A stretch of 64,000 bases of DNA from Rossellomorea vietnamensis. GTDB taxonomy: Bacteria > Bacillota > Bacilli > Bacillales > Bacillaceae_B. Under the pieces are notes generated by a model. That model did not search any database, was not told the origin of the DNA, and worked only from the letters and a program-made list of their open reading frames with translations. A program made the translations under genes and the position numbers. The stretch spans positions 62,001 through 126,000 of the forward strand of contig NZ_VTEH01000005.1 in assembly GCF_008180615.1 (NCBI RefSeq). Direction: 5' to 3'. Below, in pieces: positions 53,370 to 62,089 of this stretch; position 1 is the stretch's first letter; each line of letters begins with the position of its first letter.

Positions 53370-53657
53370 TCACTCCATTCCGGGAGCTTTTTTGATTTCG
53401 AAATATAAGATGAATGCAGTGACAGCATGTGCGGCAATCCGTACATAAGGAAAGAAGTTCAAAAAGGAAGCAATTATCCCAAAAGCACTGCCGAGAACCG
53501 GTTGATCTTCTGATTTTGAAACCATTAGGACGCAAGCATGCCAAACAGCGATGAAACAAAGATAAAAGGGCATCAATTCAGAAGCGACACTCCCGAAAAT
53601 AGGAAGAGCGAGAAAGGCTTCTATAGAGAATGAAAGCCATTTAATACGCGAAAGCAA
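53370..53657 (-). CDS. small membrane protein, unknown
   Basis: 95-aa protein with about three hydrophobic segments (FSIEAFLALPIFGSVAS, MPFYLCFIAVWHACVL, AFGIIASFLNFFP). AAGGAGGTGG lies 5 nt before TTG 53657, which is preferred over the GTG at 53675 that would contain the ribosome site. Not recognised. Confidence 0.6.
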   Translation of the reverse strand: MLSRIKWLSFSIEAFLALPIFGSVASELMPFYLCFIAVWHACVLMVSKSEDQPVLGSAFGIIASFLNFFPYVRIAAHAVTAFILYFEIKKAPGME

Positions 53658-53675
53658 ATCAACCACCTCCTTCAC

Positions 53676-54082
53676 TTTAGAGTATGATGAAAGCAGGAAT
53701 GAGGTGTATGGAAAAATACCAAAAAAGTTAAGGGATTTCTAAAACAATCTTTCTGCTTGCATAAGTTTTTTTGACCCTGATAGGCCGGTTCCAGTGGTAC
53801 GTTTCAATACATATTGTTGCTGAATAGGAAGTTCACGATTTATAGGGGGGTTAGGGGAAGCAGCAAAAAGTGAATATGAATAGGAAATTTTCGAAAGCGC
53901 AGGCTTATTAAGACAAAGAGAGGCATCGAAGAAATAATTGAAGAATGCCATTAAAAATTTTTTTCTGGGTAAATACTTTACATACTAGCTGTGAAATAAT
54001 GGATGGAAGAAAAGTAAAGATTAGGCGTTAAAAAAATAATAGAAAATATTTTAAAACCTGAACCTAGGATAGGAGCGGAAAG
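53676..54082. other. intergenic stretch without recognised feature
   Basis: AT-rich. A 70-codon minus-strand frame (53739-53951) has no ribosome site. No terminator or RNA seen. It must contain the promoter for the effector-binding protein gene. Confidence 0.5.
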
Positions 54083-54544
54083 ATGAAACCAAGAATTGTA
54101 AAAAAAGAAGGATTCAAGGCATTGGGTTTGAAATGGCAGGGGACATTTGCTGAGGCTTCTCAAGGAGGCATCCAAAAGCTGTTCCTTGACCTGAGAGAGA
54201 TTTCCGATGGAATTGAATACAGAACAGAACCAGGGATTGTAAAAGGGTTATCCTATCATAATCTTACTGGAGGTTTTACCTATTATTTATGCCAGGAAGT
54301 AAGAGAAATCGAGGAGATTCGATATGGTCTAGAAATTATAGAAGTGCCTGCTTATACGTATGCCGTACTAGAACATGAGGGACCTGAAATCCTGGCTTCC
54401 TACGATGTGTTATACAATTGGATAGAGGAGAAGGGCTATCGGTTGAATCAACAGATTCTGCAGCATCTTGAAGAGTACCCTGCCGATCATGATCCCAATC
54501 AGGATGATCCGAAACTAATTATTCATATACCAGTTTCAATCTAA
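54083..54544 (+). CDS. GyrI-like effector-binding domain protein
   Basis: 153-aa stand-alone GyrI/AraC-effector-binding-like domain. MKPRIVKKEGFKALGLKWQG, the central GGFTYYLCQEV, VPAYTYAVLEHEGP and the C-terminal DPKLIIHIPV fit the fold, which binds small molecules or cationic drugs. There is no DNA-binding part. AGGAGCGG precedes the ATG; a terminator follows at once. Confidence 0.8.
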   Translation: MKPRIVKKEGFKALGLKWQGTFAEASQGGIQKLFLDLREISDGIEYRTEPGIVKGLSYHNLTGGFTYYLCQEVREIEEIRYGLEIIEVPAYTYAVLEHEGPEILASYDVLYNWIEEKGYRLNQQILQHLEEYPADHDPNQDDPKLIIHIPVSI

Positions 54545-54574
54545 AAAAAGAATCCCTCGGGATTCTTTTTTTAC
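54543..54574. terminator. bidirectional terminator
   Basis: Near-perfect stem AAAAAAGAATCCC / GGGATTCTTTTTT with a 2-nt spacer, serving two convergent genes. Confidence 0.88.
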
Positions 54575-54611
54575 GCTTAGTTTTAAAATACATCGATGGA
54601 GAGTACCCTAT

Positions 54612-54818
54612 TTATTGTACGTGAAGGCCATTCTGCTGAATGATTTCTGCTACTTCCCCGCGGGAAATCTTATCACTGTTATAAGTGATTTTCACTTCGC
54701 CGTCTCCTGTATCTACCAGGGCTCTTTCAATTCCATCAAGGCTTAATAAGGCGTTTTCTAAATTTTGTATTGCTGCACGATCCGTCGCTTCTTTTACTCG
54801 TAAAGTCATTTCATCCAT
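54612..54818 (-). CDS. HMA-fold protein lacking the CxxC metal site
   Basis: 68-aa protein with the beta-alpha-beta pattern of heavy-metal-associated domains (TLRVKEATDRAAIQNLENAL, LDGIERALVDTGDGEVKITY, EVAEIIQQNGLHVQ). The usual MxCxxC loop is replaced by KEATDRAA and there is no cysteine at all, so copper binding by the usual route is excluded. Function unknown. Confidence 0.75.
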   Translation of the reverse strand: MDEMTLRVKEATDRAAIQNLENALLSLDGIERALVDTGDGEVKITYNSDKISRGEVAEIIQQNGLHVQ

Positions 54819-54987
54819 CAGTCATACTCCTTTCAATAATTGATATTCTAATTATATATACCCGAATATCCATGAAGTATGTAGATGGATGAGGATACGC
54901 TTAGAGCATAAAAAAGCATTCAATATGGTAACGGGTTCTGTTTTGAAGTACAAACTTCTAATTAGCCAAAGAAGAAATGGTAGAGTG

Positions 54988-55100
54988 ATTTCCACTTCAG
55001 ATGCGTGACTCCGCGGGGCGTGCGGTGAAGCTAGATTCGCCTGTGGGGTCTCACCTGTCACGCTAGTCCCGCAGGAGTTCACGCACCTTCCGTTCCAATC
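54988..55100 (-). repeat. R2 repeat, uninterrupted copy
   Basis: In minus orientation GGAACGGAAGGTGCG, CTCCTGCGGGACTAGCG, GACAGGTGAGACCCC and GCCCCGCGGAGTCACGC appear in order. This is the uninterrupted form of the repeat split at 12970-13372. Confidence 0.8.
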
Positions 55101-55271
55101 GAATCATTACTAGATTTTTTATATTAACAACTCTCCTTCATATTAATGTTAGGATTCAAAGTGTATAGGAAATTGTGTCACAAATTTTGAAGAGCAAAAA
55201 GTTCTGTTTGGGGTGAATTTTGTTTAACCAATTGAACAGATATAACAGCAAGAATACCGCTAAATCAACCA

Positions 55272-55311
55272 AAAAGGAGTGTCGAAATCAATGCGATTTG
55301 ACACTCCTTTT
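55272..55311. terminator. strong hairpin inside the MITE-like element
   Basis: Stem AAAAGGAGTGTC(G)AAATC / GATTTGACACTCCTTTT, 5-nt loop, flanked by A and T tracts. It could terminate carbonic anhydrase mRNA on the minus strand. Confidence 0.75.
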
Positions 55312-55377
55312 ATTGTGTAATTGTTAATTCAGTACTCGAAAACAGAACCCGTTAACAAAATGGATGCTTTTTTAATG

Positions 55378-55950
55378 CTATTTTTCTGGAAGTTCATATC
55401 CTGAAGTGACGAGATCCAGCTTCCCTGTGGAAGGATCGATGACCAATCCATGGACCGGGACTTCTTCATGCATCAAAGGATGTTTTCGGATCATTTTTAC
55501 GCTGTGCGCGACACTCTCTTCCACGCTTGAAAAACCGGTAAGCCATTCATCAAGGTTAATTCCTGCATATTCCAGTGTATCAAATGTTTCTTCACCTATT
55601 CCTCTTTCAATCATGCTTGATTTAACTTTATCGGCATTTAAACCTGCCATTCCACAGTCGTGATGGCCGATGACAAGTACTTCATCAGCTTGGAGTTCAT
55701 AAACCGCGAGTACCAAGCTTCTCATGATGCTTCCGAATGGATGGGAAACGACCGCACCTGCATTGCGTACGATTTTAACATCACCGTTTTTCATATTGAT
55801 TGATTTAGTAACCAGCTCAACCAATCTGGTATCCATGCATGTCAAAATGACAAGCCTTTTGTCAGGAAACTTTGTTGTAATATAAGACTCATACATTTTC
55901 TCAGAAACAAATTTGTTATTAAAGGAAAGAATGTCATTTAAAAGAGACAT
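55378..55950 (-). CDS. ytiB: beta-class carbonic anhydrase, YtiB-like
   Basis: 190-aa zinc enzyme interconverting CO2 and bicarbonate. The ligand set is Cys38 and Asp40 (LTCMDTR), His96 and Cys99 (GHHDCGM); Arg42 completes the Asp-Arg dyad. GGAGGT precedes the ATG. The stop codon TAG lies inside the inverted repeat of the neighbouring MITE-like element, so the last residues may have been altered by insertion. Confidence 0.9.
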   Translation of the reverse strand: MSLLNDILSFNNKFVSEKMYESYITTKFPDKRLVILTCMDTRLVELVTKSINMKNGDVKIVRNAGAVVSHPFGSIMRSLVLAVYELQADEVLVIGHHDCGMAGLNADKVKSSMIERGIGEETFDTLEYAGINLDEWLTGFSSVEESVAHSVKMIRKHPLMHEEVPVHGLVIDPSTGKLDLVTSGYELPEK

Positions 55951-55962
55951 AAGGTACCTCCA

Positions 55963-56538
55963 CTATTGATCTGATTTTATATTGTTTTTTAGAGTTTCTT
56001 CTATTTTCATGCATTGTTTCACCATGTCTTGTTTTTCCGGCTCGAGGTCTTCTAACTGCTCTTTAAGCTGCTTAAGCTGTTCAAGGGCTGACTGGATATC
56101 ACTCTCCTGTTTACGGATCTGGCCGGCAGCAGAATCAAGGTGAAAGGAACTGGGATGCAGCTGCTTTTGAAACGCATCCTCTTGATTCGGGTTCCAAAGC
56201 TGTTTCTGAATTCTGTCCAGTTTTTTTGAAACTTCAGAGTAGTCAGCTGCTTTACTGATGACCGCCACAAAGTATTTCTGCTTTATTTCCACAAATTGAA
56301 AGTGGACGTCATGCAAAACAGGCATATTGGGCATTTCCTTAGATGTAAAGTTGATTTCAATCGACCCGGAGGAATGCCGGTGAAAATACTTAGAAAATTT
56401 TGTTGCGCTTTCCTCTTCTATCATATCAAGAAAACTTGGACCCTGCATCAGCTTTGCTCCTTTTAATGAAGCTTCTTCGATATTCAGATGGGCATCTAAT
56501 ATAAAAAGAGGGATGGGGATATAATATAGTTCTTCCAT
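55963..56538 (-). CDS. PAS-like domain plus coiled-coil protein
   Basis: 191-aa protein. Residues 1-105 look like a PAS fold (YYIPIPLFILDAHLNIEEAS ... VHFQFVEIKQKYFVAVISKA). From about 108 on it is charged, with a long helix or coiled coil (SALEQLKQLKEQLEDLEPEK). There is no kinase, HTH or membrane part. Its start codon overlaps the stop of the B12-binding gene by one base, so the two proteins are probably made together and may form a signalling pair. Confidence 0.7.
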   Translation of the reverse strand: MEELYYIPIPLFILDAHLNIEEASLKGAKLMQGPSFLDMIEEESATKFSKYFHRHSSGSIEINFTSKEMPNMPVLHDVHFQFVEIKQKYFVAVISKAADYSEVSKKLDRIQKQLWNPNQEDAFQKQLHPSSFHLDSAAGQIRKQESDIQSALEQLKQLKEQLEDLEPEKQDMVKQCMKIEETLKNNIKSDQ

Positions 56539-57218
56539 TATGAATCACCTTTAGATAAGACGGGCTGGGATTTTTTCTGTGCATTCAAGGCAAACGACTC
56601 GATATCCCTGAGATCGCGGCAAAAATGGACATTATCAATTCCGAAATCTTCTAAGTTATAAAGAGAAACGACGCGCCCTCCCACGAGTATATCCACATCT
56701 TTTCTGACCTCTGAAATCAGGGTTAAGCAGTCTTTCAATTTGGGCAGAAGGGGGGAAAGTGCAATGGATATTCCAATGGCATCAGGTTCCCATTTATCGA
56801 TGGTTTTGATGACTTCTTCAGTAGGTACGCTGGAACCAAGGAATTTAACATTCCACTTACTCTCCCTGAAAACGTCAGAAACCATCTTTAATCCAAGGGA
56901 ATGCTGCTCGCCTTCAAGACAAAATAAAAGAATGGAAGGGGACTTTTTCAATTCCCCGGGATGGACAATCTGGTATCTCAGCTGAGTCATGAGGTAGTCA
57001 ATGCTTGCGGTTGCAAGATGTTCTTCTGCAACAGTGATCTTATTCTTTTCCCAAAGACTGCCGACACTTTCCATGACAGGCTTCAGGATCTTTTCATAAA
57101 ATTCTATAGTCGATAGAGGCAGTTCCCGGTTTTCCTGGTACCACTTATGGATTTCTGGGAGGTCGCCGGCAATCGCCATTTCAGTTAGTTTTCTAATTTG
57201 TTTTTGCAAATGGGACAC
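56538..57218 (-). CDS. stand-alone B12-binding protein with photoreceptor signature
   Basis: 226-aa protein. The N-terminal four-helix cap (about 1-90) carries W-x9-E-H: Trp56, Glu66, His67. The Rossmann-type B12 domain (about 93-210) has E104-x-His106-x-x-Gly109, where His106 would be the lower cobalt ligand, followed by ISIALSPLL and LVGGRVVS. Wx9EH together with ExHxxG is the signature of CarH/LitR light sensors. The MerR DNA-binding domain of those proteins is missing; a PAS protein is encoded next in the operon. Confidence 0.82.
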   Translation of the reverse strand: MSHLQKQIRKLTEMAIAGDLPEIHKWYQENRELPLSTIEFYEKILKPVMESVGSLWEKNKITVAEEHLATASIDYLMTQLRYQIVHPGELKKSPSILLFCLEGEQHSLGLKMVSDVFRESKWNVKFLGSSVPTEEVIKTIDKWEPDAIGISIALSPLLPKLKDCLTLISEVRKDVDILVGGRVVSLYNLEDFGIDNVHFCRDLRDIESFALNAQKKSQPVLSKGDS

Positions 57219-57372
57219 TCCATTAATAGTTTGTCATTGATAATTTTGTAGATGGATTTGTCTATTATCCCTATTCTAGTACGTAATGCTGTAAAAGAAA
57301 AGCGAGAGACTATAAATGGTCCATATTACTAATTTGAAGGAATGGATAGAATATGTAGATCAGGTAAACACA

Positions 57373-57405
57373 GAAAACAAGGACCCGAATCCGGTCCTTG
57401 TTTTC
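57373..57405 (-). terminator. terminator of the SSS symporter gene
   Basis: A 13-bp stem GAAAACAAGGACC / GGTCCTTGTTTTC just after the symporter stop. Confidence 0.85.
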
Positions 57406-57418
57406 CACATTATCCATC

Positions 57419-59239
57419 TTAATTTTCATTCTTGCTTGAAAGTGCTGGATTTAGCTTGTTGATAGTTTTTTTGACAGGATTGAGCTCTTTCTTTGGATAT
57501 CCTCTTTCAAGATACCCTGCATATTTCTTATTCCAATGTTTCAACGCATAAGCTATAAGAAGTCCCCCTGCCGTTGCAATGCCTATAATGATCGGCCAGA
57601 ACCAGGCAGAAACGATACCATCGCTATAGGCTAAACCAATCGGTGAGAAAATTACATAAACAATCGCTACAGAAGCGAGAAGGGTAATCGACATCGGCAA
57701 AGCATATTTCCATGGTGTCATAGCTACTTTGGAATCTGCCTCATAGTGATAAGCCTTCTCGAGCGGCTTCCACTTACCGATAACAATCATCATCAATACT
57801 TCAATCGTAAAGAGAATGCCATAAATATGAATGAAGTTAATGCCTAGTTCATATCCAAATAGATGGTTCGTACCCCACACCAGCATATAATAGGTGATGA
57901 CATGGAAAATGATGACCGTCTTGGCCGCAAGTGAAGGAATACGTTTTGAAAGAACTCCTACAAGCAGGATGACGACAATCGGGATGTTGAAAAATCCAGT
58001 GAACCGCCTGATAAGATCCCACAGTCCCTCAGTGGCATTCATAAGCATCGGTGAAATTGACATCGAAATGACAGCCAGCAAAATACCAAACTTCTTACTC
58101 ACGGAAATCAGCTGCTGGTCATTCGCCTCCTTATTAAAGTGAGGCTTATAGATATCTAAAGCAAATAGAGTAGCCGCACTGTTGAGAAGGGAGTTGAAAG
58201 AACTGAGTACAGCTCCCAATAGAACAGCCAGGAAGAACCCGGTTAAGTAACTTGGAAGAATATTGGCTATCAAAGTAGGATAAGCCAAATCAACTGATCT
58301 TAAAGAGTCACCATATAAATGGAAAGCAATGACTCCAGGAATCATCATCATGAATGGAACGAGAAGCTTATAAAATCCTGAGAAGATGACACCTTTCTGC
58401 CCTTCAGCCAAGTTCTTGGCACCTAACGTCCGCTGGATCACATATTGATTCGTTGCCCAGTAGAACAGATTCGCAAAGATCATTCCTGTAAATATGGTGG
58501 AAAAAGGAACCGAATCCTCACTCGAACCAATCGAATTCAATTTTTCAGGATTTGTTGTGGCCACTTCTTTCATGCCGCCGATAAAGTTTCCATCACCAAG
58601 TGCAAAGAAACCAAGGACCGGCACAAGGATACCAATGATAAGCAGTCCTACACCATTGATCGTATCTGATACGGCTACAGCTTTTAAACCGCCAAAGATC
58701 GCATAAACAGCTCCAATGATTCCGATCACCCAGATAACAAGCCACACTGATTGTGAATAGCTGATGCCGAGAAGTTCGGGAACATCAAACAGTTTTAATA
58801 CTGCAAGCGCGCCTGAGTAAAGCATAGAAGGAATCGTGACAAATACATATCCCAGCATGAAAAGGATGACGGTATACTTCCTGACTCCTTCGTCATATCG
58901 CTGGCTGAGAAATTCCGGGAGGGTTGTAAAACTTCTCCCAAGATATTTAGGCAAAAGATAAATCGCCATTATAATAATTGCAAAAGCTGCAGTTACTTCC
59001 CAAGCCATATTGGTAAGATTGGTACGGAACGCCTGTCCGTTTAATCCCACCAGCTGCTCAGCCGATAAGTTTGTCAGCAAGAGAGAACCGGCAATGAACG
59101 TACCGGTCAGTCCCCGGCCTGCCAGAAAATAACCATCAGAATCATTTACAGAACCTTTAGTCTTTATGTATGAAATCCATGCAACAAGTCCCATGAAAAA
59201 CAAACAAGAGATAATGGTGAATGTTAACCCACTAAACAT
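57419..59239 (-). CDS. sodium:solute symporter (SSS family)
   Basis: 606-aa transporter with about 14 membrane segments. GYFLAGRGLTGTFIAGSLLLTNLSAEQLVGLNG is the SSS start, and GGLKAVAVSDTINGVGLLI and ATNQYVIQRTLGAKNLAEGQ are conserved loops. The long C-terminus and SGLT-like features suggest a sugar or related solute, but the substrate is not clear. GGAGGT precedes the ATG. Monocistronic. Confidence 0.88.
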   Translation of the reverse strand: MFSGLTFTIISCLFFMGLVAWISYIKTKGSVNDSDGYFLAGRGLTGTFIAGSLLLTNLSAEQLVGLNGQAFRTNLTNMAWEVTAAFAIIIMAIYLLPKYLGRSFTTLPEFLSQRYDEGVRKYTVILFMLGYVFVTIPSMLYSGALAVLKLFDVPELLGISYSQSVWLVIWVIGIIGAVYAIFGGLKAVAVSDTINGVGLLIIGILVPVLGFFALGDGNFIGGMKEVATTNPEKLNSIGSSEDSVPFSTIFTGMIFANLFYWATNQYVIQRTLGAKNLAEGQKGVIFSGFYKLLVPFMMMIPGVIAFHLYGDSLRSVDLAYPTLIANILPSYLTGFFLAVLLGAVLSSFNSLLNSAATLFALDIYKPHFNKEANDQQLISVSKKFGILLAVISMSISPMLMNATEGLWDLIRRFTGFFNIPIVVILLVGVLSKRIPSLAAKTVIIFHVITYYMLVWGTNHLFGYELGINFIHIYGILFTIEVLMMIVIGKWKPLEKAYHYEADSKVAMTPWKYALPMSITLLASVAIVYVIFSPIGLAYSDGIVSAWFWPIIIGIATAGGLLIAYALKHWNKKYAGYLERGYPKKELNPVKKTINKLNPALSSKNEN

Positions 59240-59436
59240 GAGCGTCTACCTCCAATTTGATAATATCGTAGAATAATATATATCCATCTTAGAAGAAGTT
59301 GAAACCTGCTCTAACAAGAAGTCTGAAAATAAAAATAATTATTGTATTATTGTAATCGCTTTCTGTTTTACCTGTTGACATTCTACTCGTGCTGCCCTAC
59401 TATAAAAGGTGTTAATTAAATAGTTTCCTATCGCAG

Positions 59437-59475
59437 GAGAGGTTCATAGCCCAAACCCTCTATAAAAAACTATGG
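59437..59475 (+). promoter_or_regulatory. preQ1-I riboswitch
   Basis: AGAGGTTC, CCCTCTATAAAAAAC and CTATGG appear in the order of the compact preQ1-I aptamer. The stem GAGAGG/CCTCT and the A-rich tail form its pseudoknot. It lies before queF and a transporter and is followed by a terminator. Confidence 0.92.
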
Positions 59476-59492
59476 ATGAGACTTACATTCGT

Positions 59493-59524
59493 AACCATAT
59501 CCATGCCGGATATGGTTTTTTTTA
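59493..59524 (+). terminator. preQ1-controlled terminator
   Basis: A 10-bp stem AACCATATCC / GGATATGGTT and nine T, 18 nt after the aptamer. It probably forms when preQ1 is bound. Confidence 0.88.
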
Positions 59525-59590
59525 TGTCCCTCATCATAAACTTTTGGCTGTGAATTCTCTTTATAGGTAAATAAAGGGAGGATTTTTACT

Positions 59591-60088
59591 ATGTCTGGAA
59601 GAAAAGATGAACAACTTCAAGATGTAACATTACTGGGAAACCAAGGAACAGATTATTTATTTGAATACGCACCGCAAGTGCTGGAAACCTTTGATAACCA
59701 GCATCCAAATAGAGATTATTTCGTCAAGTTCAACTGTCCGGAGTTTACCAGCCTTTGTCCAAAAACAAGGCAGCCTGACTTTGCAACCATTTATATCAGC
59801 TATATCCCTGATATTAAGATGGTGGAGAGTAAATCATTGAAGCTTTATCTCTTCAGCTTCCGCAATCACGGTGACTTCCATGAGGACTGCATGAATATCA
59901 TCATGAATGACTTGATAGAATTAATGGACCCGCGCTATATCGAAGTCTGGGGAAAATTTACTCCAAGAGGCGGAATTTCCATCGATCCATATTGCAACTA
60001 TGGAAAGAAAGATACCAAATTTGAAAAAATGGCCGATTACCGGATGATGAATCATGATCTCTATCCGGAAACAATCGATAACCGGTAA
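59591..60088 (+). CDS. queF: NADPH-dependent 7-cyano-7-deazaguanine reductase
   Basis: 165-aa type I QueF reducing preQ0 to preQ1 in queuosine synthesis. Nucleophile Cys56 in [15 protein letters not shown], Asp63, and [11 protein letters not shown] with the binding histidine and glutamate are present. GGGAGG precedes the ATG. Controlled by the preQ1 riboswitch, and followed after 6 nt by a precursor transporter gene; queC/D/E are not in this window. Confidence 0.95.
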   Translation: MSGRKDEQLQDVTLLGNQGTDYLFEYAPQVLETFDNQHPNRDYFVKFNCPEFTSLCPKTRQPDFATIYISYIPDIKMVESKSLKLYLFSFRNHGDFHEDCMNIIMNDLIELMDPRYIEVWGKFTPRGGISIDPYCNYGKKDTKFEKMADYRMMNHDLYPETIDNR

Positions 60089-60094
60089 GAAGAA

Positions 60095-60730
60095 ATGAGC
60101 ATGCTGATCTATCTCAATTCTCTTTTTGTCGGTCTTCTGATTCTTTCAAATATATTAGCTGTAAAACTCTTCAGTCTTGGAGATTGGGCTGTTTTGCCCG
60201 CTGCAGTGATCGTCTATGTTTTCACTTATCCAATTACAGATGTCATTGGCGAAGTATACGGAAAAGATGCTGCCCGTTCGACTGTCAGAGCGGGACTGCT
60301 GACTCAGGTATTTGCACTTGTGTTCATAGCAGCAGCTATCCAACTGCCTGCGGCTCCGTTCTTTGGGATGCAGGGAGAATTTGAGTCCATCCTCAGCGGA
60401 AGCTTCCGCATTACTCTGGCAAGCCTGATTTCTTACTTTGTCAGTCAAAACCTGGATGTTTCAATTTTCCACAAGCTTAAAGCTAAGCATGGATCTGAAA
60501 AACTGTGGCTGCGCAATAATTCATCCACCCTGTTGAGCCAGCTTGCTGACACTACCATTTTTATCACCATCGCATTCTTCGGCACCATGCCGCTGACAGC
60601 GCTTATTGCCTTAATCGGTACACAATATCTATTCAAACTGGTTGTTGCTGTAGTCGACACTCCGCTGGTTTACCTTCTCGTTCGGCTGGCCCGTAAAGAA
60701 AAGGACAGTGAAGTCGGATTAGCTGGATAA
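60095..60730 (+). CDS. queuosine precursor transporter (VUT/YhhQ family)
   Basis: 211-aa membrane protein with about six segments. NILAVKLFSLGDWAVLPAAV, FTYPITDVIGEVYGKDAAR, YFVSQNLDVSIFHKLKAKHG and SQLADTTIFI are VUT/YhhQ motifs for uptake of preQ0 or preQ1. It starts 6 nt after queF with a weak site, so translation is probably coupled. Combined salvage and reduction would be feedback-controlled by preQ1. Confidence 0.9.
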   Translation: MSMLIYLNSLFVGLLILSNILAVKLFSLGDWAVLPAAVIVYVFTYPITDVIGEVYGKDAARSTVRAGLLTQVFALVFIAAAIQLPAAPFFGMQGEFESILSGSFRITLASLISYFVSQNLDVSIFHKLKAKHGSEKLWLRNNSSTLLSQLADTTIFITIAFFGTMPLTALIALIGTQYLFKLVVAVVDTPLVYLLVRLARKEKDSEVGLAG

Positions 60731-60736
60731 TGCCTT

Positions 60737-60766
60737 AAGACCATCCATTTTGGGTGGTCTTTTTCT
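60737..60766 (+). terminator. terminator of the queF operon
   Basis: Stem AAGACCATCCA / TGGGTGGTCTT (one G-U pair) followed by T residues. Confidence 0.85.
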
Positions 60767-60879
60767 TTGTGAGCAACTTTTAGAGGAAAAGAGTGCTTTA
60801 AAGAGTTCTGAGTCGCGTGAGAAATGTAATTGTGAGCGCTAGGACGAGAGGTTAAAAGGGTGCCAGGTGTGTCTGAAGG

Positions 60880-60995
60880 GATTTGCGAGCGCAATATACA
60901 TATATACGAGTGCATTATACAGAAATGCGAGCGGGAAAATTCAAATACGATCGAAAATTACAATATACGAGCGGGAAACCAATAAATTCGAGCGA
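60880..60995 (+). repeat. phased CGAGCG repeat (R3), six units
   Basis: CGAG(C/T)G-type cores at about 60885, 60906, 60928, 60948, 60968 and 60989, spaced 20-22 bp. Some are degenerate (CGAGTG, CGATCG). Same family as 33226-33290. The rest of 60767-61182 is AT-rich and holds the yitT-type promoter. Confidence 0.72.
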
Positions 60996-61182
60996 TTAGG
61001 CCAAAGCTGCTGAAAAGGAAAAAAATGTTCCGCACTTCAGTAAAATACCGTTGTAAACCTTTGCAATTTTTTCAATAATTAAACCTTATGCATACCCCTT
61101 TACAAAGGTATTTATGACCTATATAATCCCGTTGTTAATGAAAATAATTAATAACTAATTTATATAAAAGGAGGTTGCAGTG

Positions 61183-62031
61183 ATGCGAAAAAAGTTAATA
61201 TCGTTTTTCCTTATGAATCTGGGTGCTTTTTTTGTTGCGGTGAATGTTCATTTCTTTCTTTCACCAAATAATTTGGCAACAGGGGGAGTCAGCGGTTTAT
61301 CCATTCTACTGAATTCAGTGATGCCTGGGATGTCGATCGGTATGTTCATGATCCTGGTTAACATAGTTTTATTCATCATAGGTATAATATTCCTTGGTTT
61401 CAGTTTTGGAGCGAAAACGGTCTATGCCAGCTTTGCTCTGTCAGGGTATGTCTGGCTGCTTGAAGCGGCTCTGCCAATGCAAGGGCCAATGAGCGAAGAC
61501 ATTCTGATACAATTGATTATCGGCCAATGCATCGCTGCAACCGGGATGGCACTGGTGTTCAATCAGAAAGCCTCAACTGGCGGAACGGACATCATTGCCA
61601 TGATCTTGAACAAATATTTCAATATTGAAATCGGCCGTGCCGTTCTTTTCTCCGATTTGGCCATAGCACTGTCGTCTACATTCCTGTTTGGTACGCAGGT
61701 CGGAATGTATGCTTTCTTTGGCGTTATCCTGAATGGCCTGGTCATTGATTACACACTTCAGCAATTCAACACGAACAAAGAAGTGGTCATCATCAGCAAG
61801 GAAAGCGATGAAATCAGAACCTATATTGTAAAAGAACTTGGAAAGGGTGCTACCATTCACACAGCCAAGGGTGCCTTTACATCCGACAGCAAAGAAGTAA
61901 TTACCACAATCCTTGGTCGAAAGGACTTTTCCAAACTAAAAAGTTATATTACAGAAGTCGACAATACAGCATTCATTACCGTGCATAACATGAATGAAAT
62001 ACTCGGCCAGAACTTCAAACGTCTGGTGTAA
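61183..62031 (+). CDS. YitT-family membrane protein
   Basis: 282-aa protein with five to six membrane segments (DUF161; SPNNLATGGVSGLSILLN and FNQKASTGGTDIIAMILN are the paired repeats) and a C-terminal cytoplasmic DUF2179 domain (about 205-282, EVVIISKESDEIRTYIVKEL, GATIHTAKGAF). Several paralogues exist in bacilli, so no symbol is given. AGGAGG precedes ATG 61183. Confidence 0.87.
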   Translation: MRKKLISFFLMNLGAFFVAVNVHFFLSPNNLATGGVSGLSILLNSVMPGMSIGMFMILVNIVLFIIGIIFLGFSFGAKTVYASFALSGYVWLLEAALPMQGPMSEDILIQLIIGQCIAATGMALVFNQKASTGGTDIIAMILNKYFNIEIGRAVLFSDLAIALSSTFLFGTQVGMYAFFGVILNGLVIDYTLQQFNTNKEVVIISKESDEIRTYIVKELGKGATIHTAKGAFTSDSKEVITTILGRKDFSKLKSYITEVDNTAFITVHNMNEILGQNFKRLV

Positions 62032-62038
62032 AACAAGG

Positions 62039-62068
62039 AATTCGCTCTTAAAGGGCGAATTTTTTTTA
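62039..62068 (+). terminator. terminator of the YitT gene
   Basis: Stem AATTCGC / GCGAATT with extra closing pairs, then eight T. Confidence 0.85.
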
Positions 62069-62089
62069 GTTGAAAAAGGAGTTGATTGA

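Larger units (their letters stand above)
54902..55382. mobile_element. MITE-like element with about 50-bp inverted ends
   Basis: The left end (54902-54951, TAGAGCATAAAAAAGCATTC ... AACGGGTTCTGTTTTGAAGTAC) and the inverted right end (55332-55382) match over about 50 bp with roughly five mismatches and one indel. No transposase ORF lies inside. The 381-bp interior holds an R2 repeat and a strong hairpin. The right end includes the stop codon of the carbonic anhydrase gene. Confidence 0.65.

Noticed and set aside
53739..53951. 70-codon minus-strand ORF
   Set aside because: There is no ribosome site, the codon use is AT-rich and the composition low-complexity, and no family is recognised.
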